Assembly: GCA_037447655.1 (NCBI GenBank)
Contig: JBBHKE010002506.1
Location: 197,650 to 261,649 of the forward strand
Length of the DNA stretch: 64,000 nt
Source: Zygnema cylindricum
Taxonomy: Eukaryota > Streptophyta > Zygnematophyceae > Zygnematales > Zygnemataceae
Direction of reading: 5' to 3'
In this document: positions 10,219 through 20,260 of the stretch, in pieces
How positions within the stretch are numbered: the stretch's first letter is position 1
Layout of the letters: each line of letters starts with the position of its first letter
Position numbers and translations under genes: made by a program
The notes under the pieces: generated by a model
Told to the model about the DNA's origin: nothing
Seen by the model: only the letters and a program-made list of their open reading frames with translations
The model's database searches: none

Positions 10219-12690
10219 CTCTCTTAGCTGCCCTCCAAACTCTTTTAGTGATAGCATTAAGATTTCCTCTTAGCACTCATACAGCTGCAGCTAAATCCGG
10301 CCGGGTACAATTCATAAAATTGATTAGGCTTCCTAGTACGTGCCTGTAAGGAATAGTCTATATGAATTTCTGTTCTTCAGGGCCTAGTTCCTTGTCTAAG
10401 ATTATGTCTCCTTCCACACTCCTCTCACTTCCCTTCTTTAACTCGATTGGAGTTGTACTACTATTAGCCTTATCCATCTGAAACATTTTCAACTTGTTCC
10501 ATATTGCTTCTTTCTGAGCTAGTCTTATAATCTTTCTTTCTCTGTCTTTTTCTATTTGAATTCCCAAAATATATCTTGCCTTCCCATATCCTTCATCTCA
10601 AATCTCCCATTAAGATCCGTTTTCAGTTTATTAATTTTGTCCATTGATTTACTTAGAACAAGCAAATCATCAACATAGATTGCAATAAAAACAACACCTT
10701 CTTCTTCTTCTTCAAAAACATAGATTGAGTGATCTGAGCTGATCCGGATATATCCCTGACCAGTAAAAAACTCATCAAGCTTCTTATTCGACCGTCGGGG
10801 CGCCTGTTTAAAACCATAAAGAGATTTAATCAGCCGTCATACCTTACTCTCCTCTCCTTCCTCCACAAATCCTTCGGGTTGTCGCATGAAGAGTTCCTCT
10901 TCCAATTCTCCATGCAAAAAGGTTGTCTAGATGTCCATCTAGTGAACCTCTATGTCTTCCGCTGCTGCCAAACTGAGAAGTATGTGGACAAAGGGAAATC
11001 TGATGACCGGGGTAAAGGTTTCCTTGTAGTTGAATCCCTCTTTCTGTGTAAATCCTTTTGCCACTAACCGGGCCTTGAATTGCTCAATGGTGTTATCTGA
11101 GTTCTGTTTTAATTTGAACACCCACTTACACCCGATTAGTTTTCGATTAGGTGGACAATCCACGAGCTCCTAAGTATTCGCTGCCATAATTGAGGGCATC
11201 TCCTTATTGATGGCTGTCTTCCACCGGTTCCTTTCTAGACAATTCATCGCCTCTCCATAAGTCTGAGGTTTATCCGGATGAGAGAGTTTTATTACCTTGT
11301 TATTAACTTGTTTTTCTAGCAACCTATCGCTACTTCTCCTTCCCCCCTCAAAATTTGCGGCTGAAATAGATGGTTCCCGTGGGTTCTTTCGAACAATCTC
11401 GGCTTCTCCCTTGTCCCTTGATTTCGAATCAATTTCCACCACGTGTTCCACTTTCGGTAGAGATGTCACTGGAGTTTCTGCCGCCGAGTCCTTTTCGGTC
11501 TGATTTGTATCTGCAAGAATGTCAACTTTTCTGAAGCCTGAATAGTTAGGACGCTCAAAGTCATCATAATTTCTTTACTCAAATCTGATTTTTACTGACT
11601 TTCTATACTTCAAGGGATCCATAGACTTTCCTTCATCCATAACTACTGGGTGCTTTACTAAGATTATATCTTCTCTTTTTAGATCATAAACTATCTATCA
11701 TTTTACATCCTCATCATATCGTAATAAGTACCCCTGTTTTCCTTTAGGATCTAGCTTCCAATTAGACTGATCTGTATCTAGACTGAACACTTGACTACCA
11801 AAAGTGGGATATGTCTGGTTTTCGGCCGGTCCATCTCTCATAAGGTGTTTGGCCTTTTACCGCTGAAGTAAGAACTCCATTTTTGAGGTAATTAGCACAG
11901 TTCATTGCTTCGGCCCAAAACCTTTTTCCTATCTTCTTATGCGACAACATACTTCTAGCACTATCACTGAGTGTTCTATTTAATCATTCAACTACCCCAT
12001 TCTGTTCCGCGTTTTCTGGAACTATCTTTTGGTGTTGAACTCCATCTTCCCTCAGGAAATCCTCAAACTGGTTAGAGGTATACTCTCCACCATTGTCACT
12101 CCTAACACTCTTGATTGGGGTTTCATGGAGTTTTTCACTCCATGCTTTATATTGTCTAAAACAATCCTAAGCCTCTGACTTATTTTTCAAAAAATACACC
12201 ATGGAATACCGAGCCGAATCATCAGTGATAGTCATCATAAATCTCTTCCCCCCGGGTGAAGGCACTTTGGCCGGTCCCCAAATATCTGTGTGTACTAAAT
12301 CTAGAATCTTTTCTCCATGATAGGTGGCTATTTTTGGGAAGGGTAACCTGTGTGCTTTACCTTGAGCACATCCACTACAATCACTTAGATTCTCACTCTC
12401 ACCAAACTGAATCCCTTCCACTACTCCCATCTTTTTCATCTCTCTTAACTTATCTAGATTCACATGCCCAAGCCTCTTATGCCACAACATTATATCATGA
12501 ACACTAGCATGACAAAGTTTCTTTTTTTTTGCCTTAAATCAGCCTAAACATCCCTTGGCTACCTTTTTGACATTGAAATAAACCTCCTCAACATGGCTAC
12601 CTTTTTCGGTGAAATAAACTTCCTCTCAAAACCGTGAGACTTTTTCCTAATGCTAGTATCAAAACCCTTACCATCTAATAAAGATAAGTC
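10219..12690 (-). pseudogene. copia pol fragment D (RNase H start, RT, integrase)
   Basis: Minus-strand pieces appear in pol order: gag-pre-integrase and integrase N-terminus at 12167-12490 (LWHKRLGHVNLDKLREMKK; zinc-site DCSGCAQGKAHRLPFP; HTDIWGP), integrase tail and linker at 11170-12166, RT start at 10939-11163 (GCKWVFKLKQN), and late RT at 10358-10567. There is no LTR on either side. Both ends are abrupt: one at LTR C (10218) and one where RNase H of element E begins (12690). The 12530-12690 stretch looks scrambled, with a short repeated CTACCTTTTT segment. Confidence 0.8.
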
Positions 12691-13215
12691 TTATGTCCAT
12701 GTGTTTGGCTTTAAAATGATGTTTAGGATTGGCAAAAATTGCGATTGCTGCTTGATTATCACAAAAAACTTTCTGCACACCACTCTTAAGGTGACCAAGC
12801 TCACCAAACAAAGACTTGACCCACATCAATTCTTAAACAGTATATCAAGAGGCCATATACTCAGCCTCCATGGTGGACTGAGCAATAACCTTTTGCTGTT
12901 TGCTACTCCAACAACAAGCTCCATCACCCACATACAATACATATCCAGAAGTACATCTCATCGGAGCATCACCATGACTAGCATCACTCCAAGTAGTGAT
13001 GTTAGTATTCCCTCCACCCTAATGCGACCATAGATCCCTAGTTCCTATCAAATATCTAAAGACTCTCTTAGCTGCCTCCCAATCTCTCTTAGTGGGAGCA
13101 TTTAGACTTCTACTCTGCACTCCTACTGCTGCAGCCAAATCCGGTCGGGTACAATTCATAAACATATTAGGCTTCCCACTACTTGCCTGTAATGAATAGT
13201 CTACATAAACTTATG
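12691..13215 (-). pseudogene. RNase H remnant of element E
   Basis: Reading the minus strand in pieces gives the landmarks of copia RNase H: an ITTWSDASYGDAPMRC-like stretch, CWSSKQQKVIAQST-like bases near 12880-12910, and the CDNQ / KHHFKAKHMD end near 12700-12760. Several frameshifts and stops are present. The real C-terminus is lost at the 12690 junction. Confidence 0.7.
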
Positions 13216-14091
13216 TTATTCCGGAACTAATTCCTCATCTAAGATTATGACTCTTTCTTCCACACTCCCCTCACTTCCCTTCTTCAACTCCATTAGAGTG
13301 GTACAACTATTAGCCTTATCCATCTGAAACTTTTCCAACATGTTCCCTATTGCTTCTTTTTGAGTTAGTCTTATAATCTTTCTTTCTTGGTCTCTTTCTA
13401 CTTGAATTCCCAAAATATATCTTGCCTCCCCCATATCCTTCATCTCAAATCTCCCCTTAAGATCGGTTTTCAGTTTATTTATTTTGTCCATTGATTTACT
13501 TAGAACAAGCAAATCATCAACATAAATTGCAATAAAAATAATACCTTCCTCATCTTCAAAAACATAGATTGAGTGATCTGAGCTGATCTCGATATATTCC
13601 ACACCTGTAAGAAACTCATCAAGCTTCTTATTCCACTGTCGGGGCGCATGTTTCAAACCATAAAGAGATTTAATCAACCGGCATGCCTTACTCTCCTCTC
13701 CTTGCTCCACAAATCCTTCGGGTTGTCGCATGAAGATCTCCTCTTCCAATTCTCCATGCAAAAAGGCTGTCTTGATGTCCATCTGGTGCACCTCTATGTC
13801 TTTCGCTGTTGCCAAACTGACAAGTATGCGGACGGAGGGAAATCTCGCGACCGGGGCAAATGTTTCCTTGTAGTTGATTCCCTCTTTTTTTGTGAATCCT
13901 TTAGCCACTAACCAGGCCTTGTAGCGCTCAATGGTGTTATCTGGGTTCAGTTTTAATTTGAACACCCACTTATAACCAATTGGTTTTCGCTTAGGTGGGC
14001 AAGCCAACAACTCCCAAGTATCGACTGCCATAATTAAGGCCATCTCCTCATTAACGACTGCCTTCCACCGATTCCTATCTGGACAATTCAT
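13216..14091 (-). pseudogene. reverse transcriptase of element E (291 aa open)
   Basis: This is the best preserved RT in the window. It runs from MNCPDRNRWKAVVNEEM through GYKWVFKLKLNPDNTIERY, HQMDIKTAFLHGELEEEIFM, SLYGLKHAPRQWNKKLDEF, the catalytic FIAIYVDDLLVLSKS, and DMGEARYILGIQVERD. The MDIKTAFLHG and YVDD motifs supply the expected catalytic Asp residues. RT copies element RNA into cDNA. In a live copia it is part of a single polyprotein, so this open stretch is a surviving fragment and not a gene with its own start. Confidence 0.85.
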
Positions 14092-14737
14092 TGCCTCTCC
14101 ATAATTCTGAGGTTCATCCTAATGAGAGAGTTTTGTTACCTTGTTATTAGCTTGTTTTTCTTGCAACCTTTTGCTTCTTCTCCTTCCTCCCTCAAAATCT
14201 GTGGCCAAAATAGATGGTTCCTGTGGGTTATTTCGAACAATCTCGGCTTCTCCCCTGTCCCTCGACTCCGAATCAATTTCCATCACGTCTTTCGCTTCGG
14301 GTGGAGTGTCACTAGAATTTCCATGGCCAAGTCCTCGGTCTGATTTGTTTTTGTAAGAATGTCATCTTCTCTGAGACCAGAATATTTAGGAAGCTTAAAG
14401 TCTCGGAATTTTCTGACTCAAATCTGATTTTTACTGACTTTATATACTTGAAGGGATCCACATACTTTTCTTCATCCATAACTACTAGATGCTTTACTAA
14501 GATTATGTCTTCCCTTTTTAGATCATAAACTCTGTATCCTTTTCCATCCTGATCATATCCTAATAAATACTGCGGTTTTCTTTTAAGATCTAGCTTCTAA
14601 TTAGACCAATCTGTATCTAGACTAAACACTTGACTACCAAAAGCCTTTAAGTGGGATATGTTTGGTTTTTGACCGTTCTATATCTCATAAGGTGTTTGGC
14701 CTTTTACCGCTAAAGTAAGAACTCTATTTTTGAGGTA
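14092..14737 (-). pseudogene. integrase C-terminal part of element E, left of the array
   Basis: The sequence covers the integrase-RT linker (FEGGRR region near 14160-14200, DPFKYIK near 14430-14460) and the integrase tail (KNRVLTLAVKGQTPYEI, 14678-14760 on the minus strand). Coding continuity is cut by the array insertion, whose target duplication begins at 14738. Confidence 0.7.
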
Positions 14738-14742
14738 ATTAG
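14738..14742. repeat. target-site duplication of the array, left copy
   Basis: ATTAG stands directly before the first base (TGTTGT) of the first array LTR. The same five bases follow the last LTR at 26964-26968. In uninterrupted relatives (fragment D near 11888) this site is a single AATTAGCACAG, which confirms the insertion point. Confidence 0.95.
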
Positions 14743-15927
14743 TGTTGTTTTGAAAACTTAGTTTCGTGCGTACTACACACTTTGTGCGCACGCGACGTTT
14801 CGTGCGTAATTTGTTAAATGAATTTACTGTGGAGGTTCGAATGGATTCGCGGATTGGGGGAGTGAACATACAGATATATTGTTCTGGGACGAACGAAATA
14901 GTAATTGAGTGGCTCGGAATACGTTTGCAAATGGACGGCGGATCGTGAAGCGATCCGTTGTGAAATGTACGAAATGTTGAATATGTACGCCGCCGGTACG
15001 GAGCGTCTTATTTAGACAGGTGTACTTCATTTGCGACACGCTCATTTAATGCAAAAGACGCATGTTCAGTACGGAAAAGATTTTGAAGGTACGGTTTAAT
15101 TTCGGCAAGTGGGTCATGGTACATTTGGAGGGCGGACGGCGTCCGCCGATATTTTTCAAGGAATCGCAATTTTGATGACGTGGTATCAAGTGAACCGTAC
15201 GTATGTGATGTCGGTTCAATACGTGGTTTCGTCCACGAGTGAATAATCAAGTTGATACTCAGTACGCGGATTTTATGGAAGCGTCGGTGTAAACATTTTG
15301 ATTTAACATTGTTTTGTCTTTTTGTGCATTAATTATTAGTGTAGAATTACATTTTCTGACATACCTTGAATTATTCAAGTATACTCACATTAATTTAAGT
15401 AGATGGTAAATTACGTACGGCTGGTATGCCTCCGTACATTTAGTAGTAAGCCTGAGTGTATATATTGTAGAACTTAGTCATTTCAGGGCATAGGAACTTT
15501 CTGTACCAAAAACTGTTTATGATCATTTTTGGTAATTTTGTCTGAGTATTGCTCTCAGATCTGATGTCAGAATTATCTGAAATTCTGCATGTGTGTTCCT
15601 CTTTGTATTTTTAATATTATCACAGATTTGCAGGTCTATTGTGTGCCTGGTCTGTGTTTTACTTCATTGTGAAGTTAGTCTGTTTAATCAAAGTTCTGGC
15701 AGACTGTTTTTCTGCAACTTTGACTAGATGATGTGATCACTCTGATTATTATTTTTGTCTGAAACTTTGTGAGGTTATTCTATAGCCTATATACTATCTG
15801 TAAGTGTAGTTCCAGGTTATTTTGTTAATTCTGTTGAATTCTGTGTGTATCCAAAGTAGGCTGCTTTTGGGGTAGTCTGTGGTGCTTCCGAGGGTGAATC
15901 CATGGCTAGAAATGGCTATGGACAACA
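14743..15927 (+). repeat. array LTR 1
   Basis: The 1,185-bp repeat has perfect 6-bp inverted ends (TGTTGT / ACAACA). A TATA-like TATATATT lies at 15459-15466. An inverted repeat GGATCG(T)GAAGCGATCC sits at 14940-14956; here the base at 14946 is T where the other four LTRs have C. The last 26 bases contain the gag ATG, in the good context CCATGGCT. Confidence 0.95.
15459..15466 (+). promoter_or_regulatory. putative TATA box of array LTR 1
   Basis: TATATATT lies 717 bases into the LTR in a locally AT-rich setting, with about 440 bases to the gag ATG. Its position fits a U3 promoter, but no other core element can be proven. Equivalent sites occur every 2,759 bp in LTRs 2-5. Confidence 0.45.
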
Positions 15928-17185
15928 GGTTATGGGCCCACGCCCATGGCTACCCATACTGGATGAATCGTATTTACCCATATTTGATGGAACTGAATAT
16001 TATTGTTGGAGGAGTATTATGGAGAGCTACTTCAAGTTGAGGGAGCTTATGGATGTGGTGGATGGGACATGTGTCGAAACATCGGCTGAATGGGAGGAGA
16101 AAAACCTGGAGTGCTTGAGGATCATCAAGCTATCTATGACTGAGGAAATTGTAATGAGTTACCTTGATGTGAAGAGTGCAGCTGAATTGTGGAAGTGGTT
16201 GCAACGTATTTATCAAAAGACTTCTGTGTATCACTGGATGATTAGTGCTACAAAAATATTTGAGTATAAGTATGTTGGAGGTAGTGTGTTGAAATATTGC
16301 CTTAGTTTGCAAAGATTGTTTGCAGAAAATGATATTGCAGGAGGAAATTTTACGAATGTTCAAAAGGCTCTCATTTTAATGAAAGGATTACCTAAGGAAT
16401 ATAGGTGTGCGTTTGATAGATTAAACCAAGTTGATAAAAAGGATTGGAACTTACCATTAGCAATCAGATTTGTTTTGGATGTAGTAGATGATAAAAAGGC
16501 TTTAAAGGATAAGGGGGATTTTGAAGGTGTTAGATCACAGTTTCGGAAAAATAGAAAAAGTTGCAAATCAGAAAATTGCTTTTACTGTAATGATTTAGGA
16601 CATACTTTTAGAGTATGTCCATTATATAAAAGTGCATGTGTCACAGGAAATTTCAGAAACGGATGGGATGACGATCGAGTTCGACCCCCCACACGAAAGG
16701 ATACACTTCCAGTCGATAAATTTGTATACTTGCCGACTGTTGTTTTTCTAAATATGGAAAATGAGGAAGGAAGAGAAAAATTTGGTGTCACTGAAAATGG
16801 AGTGGAGAAAGAGGAAGAGGTGACAGACAATGATCTGGTTTCTGTCAATTTTTCCGACGACAGATTGGTGAGTGAAAAAGATTTACAGGAAGAAGAGGTT
16901 AATGTAGTGAGGATAGCTGGAGAGAGTGACGGTCAATTGGAAGTGGAAACTGAAAATAATTTGCACGAGGAGATTACTGTACCTAAAGAGAGAGAGAGAA
17001 AAAGTGCTCAGAAAATTGAAGTAGGAGAGGAAGATTATAATATTGGAAAAGAAAACAAATGTTCAAAAATTGAGAAAATACCAAAATTTATTAAGAAAGC
17101 AAAGAAAAGAAGTAGAAGTCAAAGGATAAGCCGTAGAAGAAAACATGTGCAGAAAATGGTCAAAAGAAAGCATCGTGAAAAATAA
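15902..17185 (+). CDS. gag: gag of array unit 1 (427 aa)
   Basis: The product is a complete, uninterrupted copia-type Gag, which would form particles and package RNA. The start ATG lies inside LTR 1: residues 1-9 (MARNGYGQQ) come from LTR bases plus the junction, and the next codons (VMGPR) are the PBS. Residues about 20-200 are the gag helical domain (PIFDGTEYYCWRSIMESYFK; AAELWKWLQRIYQK; LKYCLSLQRLF). Residues 226-239 are one zinc knuckle, CFYCNDLGHTFRVC (CX2CX4HX4C). The rest has no pol homology: an acidic stretch (about 285-385) and then a strongly basic tail of about 40 residues (KKAKKRSRSQ...KRKHREK) that could be a nuclear or RNA-binding signal. The start choice rests on the match of the upstream LTR-coded residues with the LTR-started gags of the other elements. 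Confidence 0.9.
   Translation: MARNGYGQQVMGPRPWLPILDESYLPIFDGTEYYCWRSIMESYFKLRELMDVVDGTCVETSAEWEEKNLECLRIIKLSMTEEIVMSYLDVKSAAELWKWLQRIYQKTSVYHWMISATKIFEYKYVGGSVLKYCLSLQRLFAENDIAGGNFTNVQKALILMKGLPKEYRCAFDRLNQVDKKDWNLPLAIRFVLDVVDDKKALKDKGDFEGVRSQFRKNRKSCKSENCFYCNDLGHTFRVCPLYKSACVTGNFRNGWDDDRVRPPTRKDTLPVDKFVYLPTVVFLNMENEEGREKFGVTENGVEKEEEVTDNDLVSVNFSDDRLVSEKDLQEEEVNVVRIAGESDGQLEVETENNLHEEITVPKERERKSAQKIEVGEEDYNIGKENKCSKIEKIPKFIKKAKKRSRSQRISRRRKHVQKMVKRKHREK
15928..15941 (+). promoter_or_regulatory. half-tRNA primer-binding site, unit 1
   Basis: GGTTATGGGCCCAC begins at the first base after the LTR. It is complementary over 14 bases to the anticodon stem-loop of plant initiator tRNA-Met, not to the tRNA 3' end. 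Equivalent sites are at 18687, 21446 and 24205. Confidence 0.8.
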
Positions 17186-17369
17186 TTTTAGAGGAGTGAC
17201 TATCTTTTACATTAAGTAATCTTTTTGAGGAATTTCCAATTTAAAACTTTGAATTTTGAAATTGTGTGAGAAGGAAAGTTTTTACTTTTGAAGACCTAGA
17301 AAGAGGTAGTGGAAGCAATGGTGTGTTTAAGAAGGAAGGATTTTGGAAGACATGGCAGCAGGCAGTGGG

Positions 17370-17427
17370 AGCAGTGGTGACGTCAGCGGAAACAGTGGTG
17401 ACGTCAGCGGAAGCAGTGGTGACATTT
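17370..17427 (+). repeat. three 21-bp repeats with TGACGTCA boxes, unit 1
   Basis: The units share GCAGTGGTGACGTCAGCGGAA. Perfect palindromes TGACGTCA occur at 17378-17385 and 17399-17406, and a decayed TGACATTT at 17420, each 21 bases apart. The palindrome is the classic core for TGA/CREB-type bZIP factors. The cluster lies about 75-120 bases upstream of the next LTR and recurs in units 2-4. Confidence 0.75.
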
Positions 17428-17494
17428 GAACGAAATGTACAGTTACATTTCAAACGCGGTATATTTTACTATGGGTGCACGAAACTAAATTTTC

Positions 17495-17501
17495 GGGGGA
17501 G
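17495..17501 (+). promoter_or_regulatory. polypurine tract, unit 1
   Basis: GGGGGAG directly precedes LTR 2 and would prime plus-strand DNA. The same tract is at 20254, 23013 and 25772. Confidence 0.8.
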
Positions 17502-18686
17502 TGTTGTTTTGAAAACTTAGTTTCGTGCGTACTACACACTTTGTGCGCACGCGACGTTTCGTGCGTAATTTGTTAAATGAATTTACTGTGGAGGTTCGAA
17601 TGGATTCGCGGATTGGGGGAGTGAACATACAGATATATTGTTCTGGGACGAACGAAATAGTAATTGAGTGGCTCGGAATACGTTTGCAAATGGACGGCGG
17701 ATCGCGAAGCGATCCGTTGTGAAATGTACGAAATGTTGAATATGTACGCCGCCGGTACGGAGCGTCTTATTTAGACAGGTGTACTTCATTTGCGACACGC
17801 TCATTTAATGCAAAAGACGCATGTTCAGTACGGAAAAGATTTTGAAGGTACGGTTTAATTTCGGCAAGTGGGTCATGGTACATTTGGAGGGCGGACGGCG
17901 TCCGCCGATATTTTTCAAGGAATCGCAATTTTGATGACGTGGTATCAAGTGAACCGTACGTATGTGATGTCGGTTCAATACGTGGTTTCGTCCACGAGTG
18001 AATAATCAAGTTGATACTCAGTACGCGGATTTTATGGAAGCGTCGGTGTAAACATTTTGATTTAACATTGTTTTGTCTTTTTGTGCATTAATTATTAGTG
18101 TAGAATTACATTTTCTGACATACCTTGAATTATTCAAGTATACTCACATTAATTTAAGTAGATGGTAAATTACGTACGGCTGGTATGCCTCCGTACATTT
18201 AGTAGTAAGCCTGAGTGTATATATTGTAGAACTTAGTCATTTCAGGGCATAGGAACTTTCTGTACCAAAAACTGTTTATGATCATTTTTGGTAATTTTGT
18301 CTGAGTATTGCTCTCAGATCTGATGTCAGAATTATCTGAAATTCTGCATGTGTGTTCCTCTTTGTATTTTTAATATTATCACAGATTTGCAGGTCTATTG
18401 TGTGCCTGGTCTGTGTTTTACTTCATTGTGAAGTTAGTCTGTTTAATCAAAGTTCTGGCAGACTGTTTTTCTGCAACTTTGACTAGATGATGTGATCACT
18501 CTGATTATTATTTTTGTCTGAAACTTTGTGAGGTTATTCTATAGCCTATATACTATCTGTAAGTGTAGTTCCAGGTTATTTTGTTAATTCTGTTGAATTC
18601 TGTGTGTATCCAAAGTAGGCTGCTTTTGGGGTAGTCTGTGGTGCTTCCGAGGGTGAATCCATGGCTAGAAATGGCTATGGACAACA
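17502..18686 (+). repeat. array LTR 2
   Basis: This copy equals LTR 1 except for C at 17705, which restores the perfect hairpin GGATCGCGAAGCGATCC (17699-17715). It serves at once as 3' LTR of unit 1 and 5' LTR of unit 2. Confidence 0.95.
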
Positions 18687-19944
18687 GGTTATGGGCCCAC
18701 GCCCATGGCTACCCATACTGGATGAATCGTATTTACCCATATTTGATGGAACTGAATATTATTGTTGGAGGAGTATTATGGAGAGCTACTTCAAGTTGAG
18801 GGAGCTTATGGATGTGGTGGATGGGACATGTGTCGAAACATCGGCTGAATGGGAGGAGAAAAACCTGGAGTGCTTGAGGATCATCAAGCTATCTATGACT
18901 GAGGAAATTGTAATGAGTTACCTTGATGTGAAGAGTGCAGCTGAATTGTGGAAGTGGTTGCAACGTATTTATCAAAAGACTTCTGTGTATCACTGGATGA
19001 TTAGTGCTACAAAAATATTTGAGTATAAGTATGTTGGAGGTAGTGTGTTGAAATATTGCCTTAGTTTGCAAAGATTGTTTGCAGAAAATGATATTGCAGG
19101 AGGAAATTTTACGAATGTTCAAAAGGCTCTCATTTTAATGAAAGGATTACCTAAGGAATATAGGTGTGCGTTTGATAGATTAAACCAAGTTGATAAAAAG
19201 GATTGGAACTTACCATTAGCAATCAGATTTGTTTTGGATGTAGTAGATGATAAAAAGGCTTTAAAGGATAAGGGGGATTTTGAAGGTGTTAGATCACAGT
19301 TTCGGAAAAATAGAAAAAGTTGCAAATCAGAAAATTGCTTTTACTGTAATGATTTAGGACATACTTTTAGAGTATGTCCATTATATAAAAGTGCATGTGT
19401 CACAGGAAATTTCAGAAACGGATGGGATGACGATCGAGTTCGACCCCCCACACGAAAGGATACACTTCCAGTCGATAAATTTGTATACTTGCCGACTGTT
19501 GTTTTTCTAAATATGGAAAATGAGGAAGGAAGAGAAAAATTTGGTGTCACTGAAAATGGAGTGGAGAAAGAGGAAGAGGTGACAGACAATGATCTGGTTT
19601 CTGTCAATTTTTCCGACGACAGATTGGTGAGTGAAAAAGATTTACAGGAAGAAGAGGTTAATGTAGTGAGGATAGCTGGAGAGAGTGACGGTCAATTGGA
19701 AGTGGAAACTGAAAATAATTTGCACGAGGAGATTACTGTACCTAAAGAGAGAGAGAGAAAAAGTGCTCAGAAAATTGAAGTAGGAGAGGAAGATTATAAT
19801 ATTGGAAAAGAAAACAAATGTTCAAAAATTGAGAAAATACCAAAATTTATTAAGAAAGCAAAGAAAAGAAGTAGAAGTCAAAGGATAAGCCGTAGAAGAA
19901 AACATGTGCAGAAAATGGTCAAAAGAAAGCATCGTGAAAAATAA
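18661..19944 (+). CDS. gag: gag of array unit 2 (427 aa)
   Basis: The protein is identical to that of unit 1 in all 427 residues, including the LTR-encoded start, the zinc knuckle at 226-239 and the basic tail. The frame is fully open. The PBS equivalent is at 18687-18700 and the 21-bp TGACGTCA cluster begins at about 20129. Confidence 0.9.
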   Translation: MARNGYGQQVMGPRPWLPILDESYLPIFDGTEYYCWRSIMESYFKLRELMDVVDGTCVETSAEWEEKNLECLRIIKLSMTEEIVMSYLDVKSAAELWKWLQRIYQKTSVYHWMISATKIFEYKYVGGSVLKYCLSLQRLFAENDIAGGNFTNVQKALILMKGLPKEYRCAFDRLNQVDKKDWNLPLAIRFVLDVVDDKKALKDKGDFEGVRSQFRKNRKSCKSENCFYCNDLGHTFRVCPLYKSACVTGNFRNGWDDDRVRPPTRKDTLPVDKFVYLPTVVFLNMENEEGREKFGVTENGVEKEEEVTDNDLVSVNFSDDRLVSEKDLQEEEVNVVRIAGESDGQLEVETENNLHEEITVPKERERKSAQKIEVGEEDYNIGKENKCSKIEKIPKFIKKAKKRSRSQRISRRRKHVQKMVKRKHREK

Positions 19945-20260
19945 TTTTAGAGGAGTGACTATCTTTTACATTAAGTAATCTTTTTGAGGAATTTCCAATT
20001 TAAAACTTTGAATTTTGAAATTGTGTGAGAAGGAAAGTTTTTACTTTTGAAGACCTAGAAAGAGGTAGTGGAAGCAATGGTGTGTTTAAGAAGGAAGGAT
20101 TTTGGAAGACATGGCAGCAGGCAGTGGGAGCAGTGGTGACGTCAGCGGAAACAGTGGTGACGTCAGCGGAAGCAGTGGTGACATTTGAACGAAATGTACA
20201 GTTACATTTCAAACGCGGTATATTTTACTATGGGTGCACGAAACTAAATTTTCGGGGGAG

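Noticed and set aside
14824-15250. Minus-strand frames within the array LTR (73 and 80 aa, repeated in each LTR)
   Set aside because: They sit in the LTR, show no domain, and recur only because the LTR recurs.
16130-16848. Minus-strand frames opposite the array gag (77, 68, 88 aa, repeated in each unit)
   Set aside because: They lie entirely antisense to the gag frame and have no recognisable domain.
17266-17520. 84-aa plus-strand frame after gag in each array unit
   Set aside because: It begins at GTG, runs into the LTR, and its middle only translates the 21-bp repeats. Nothing supports it as a protein.
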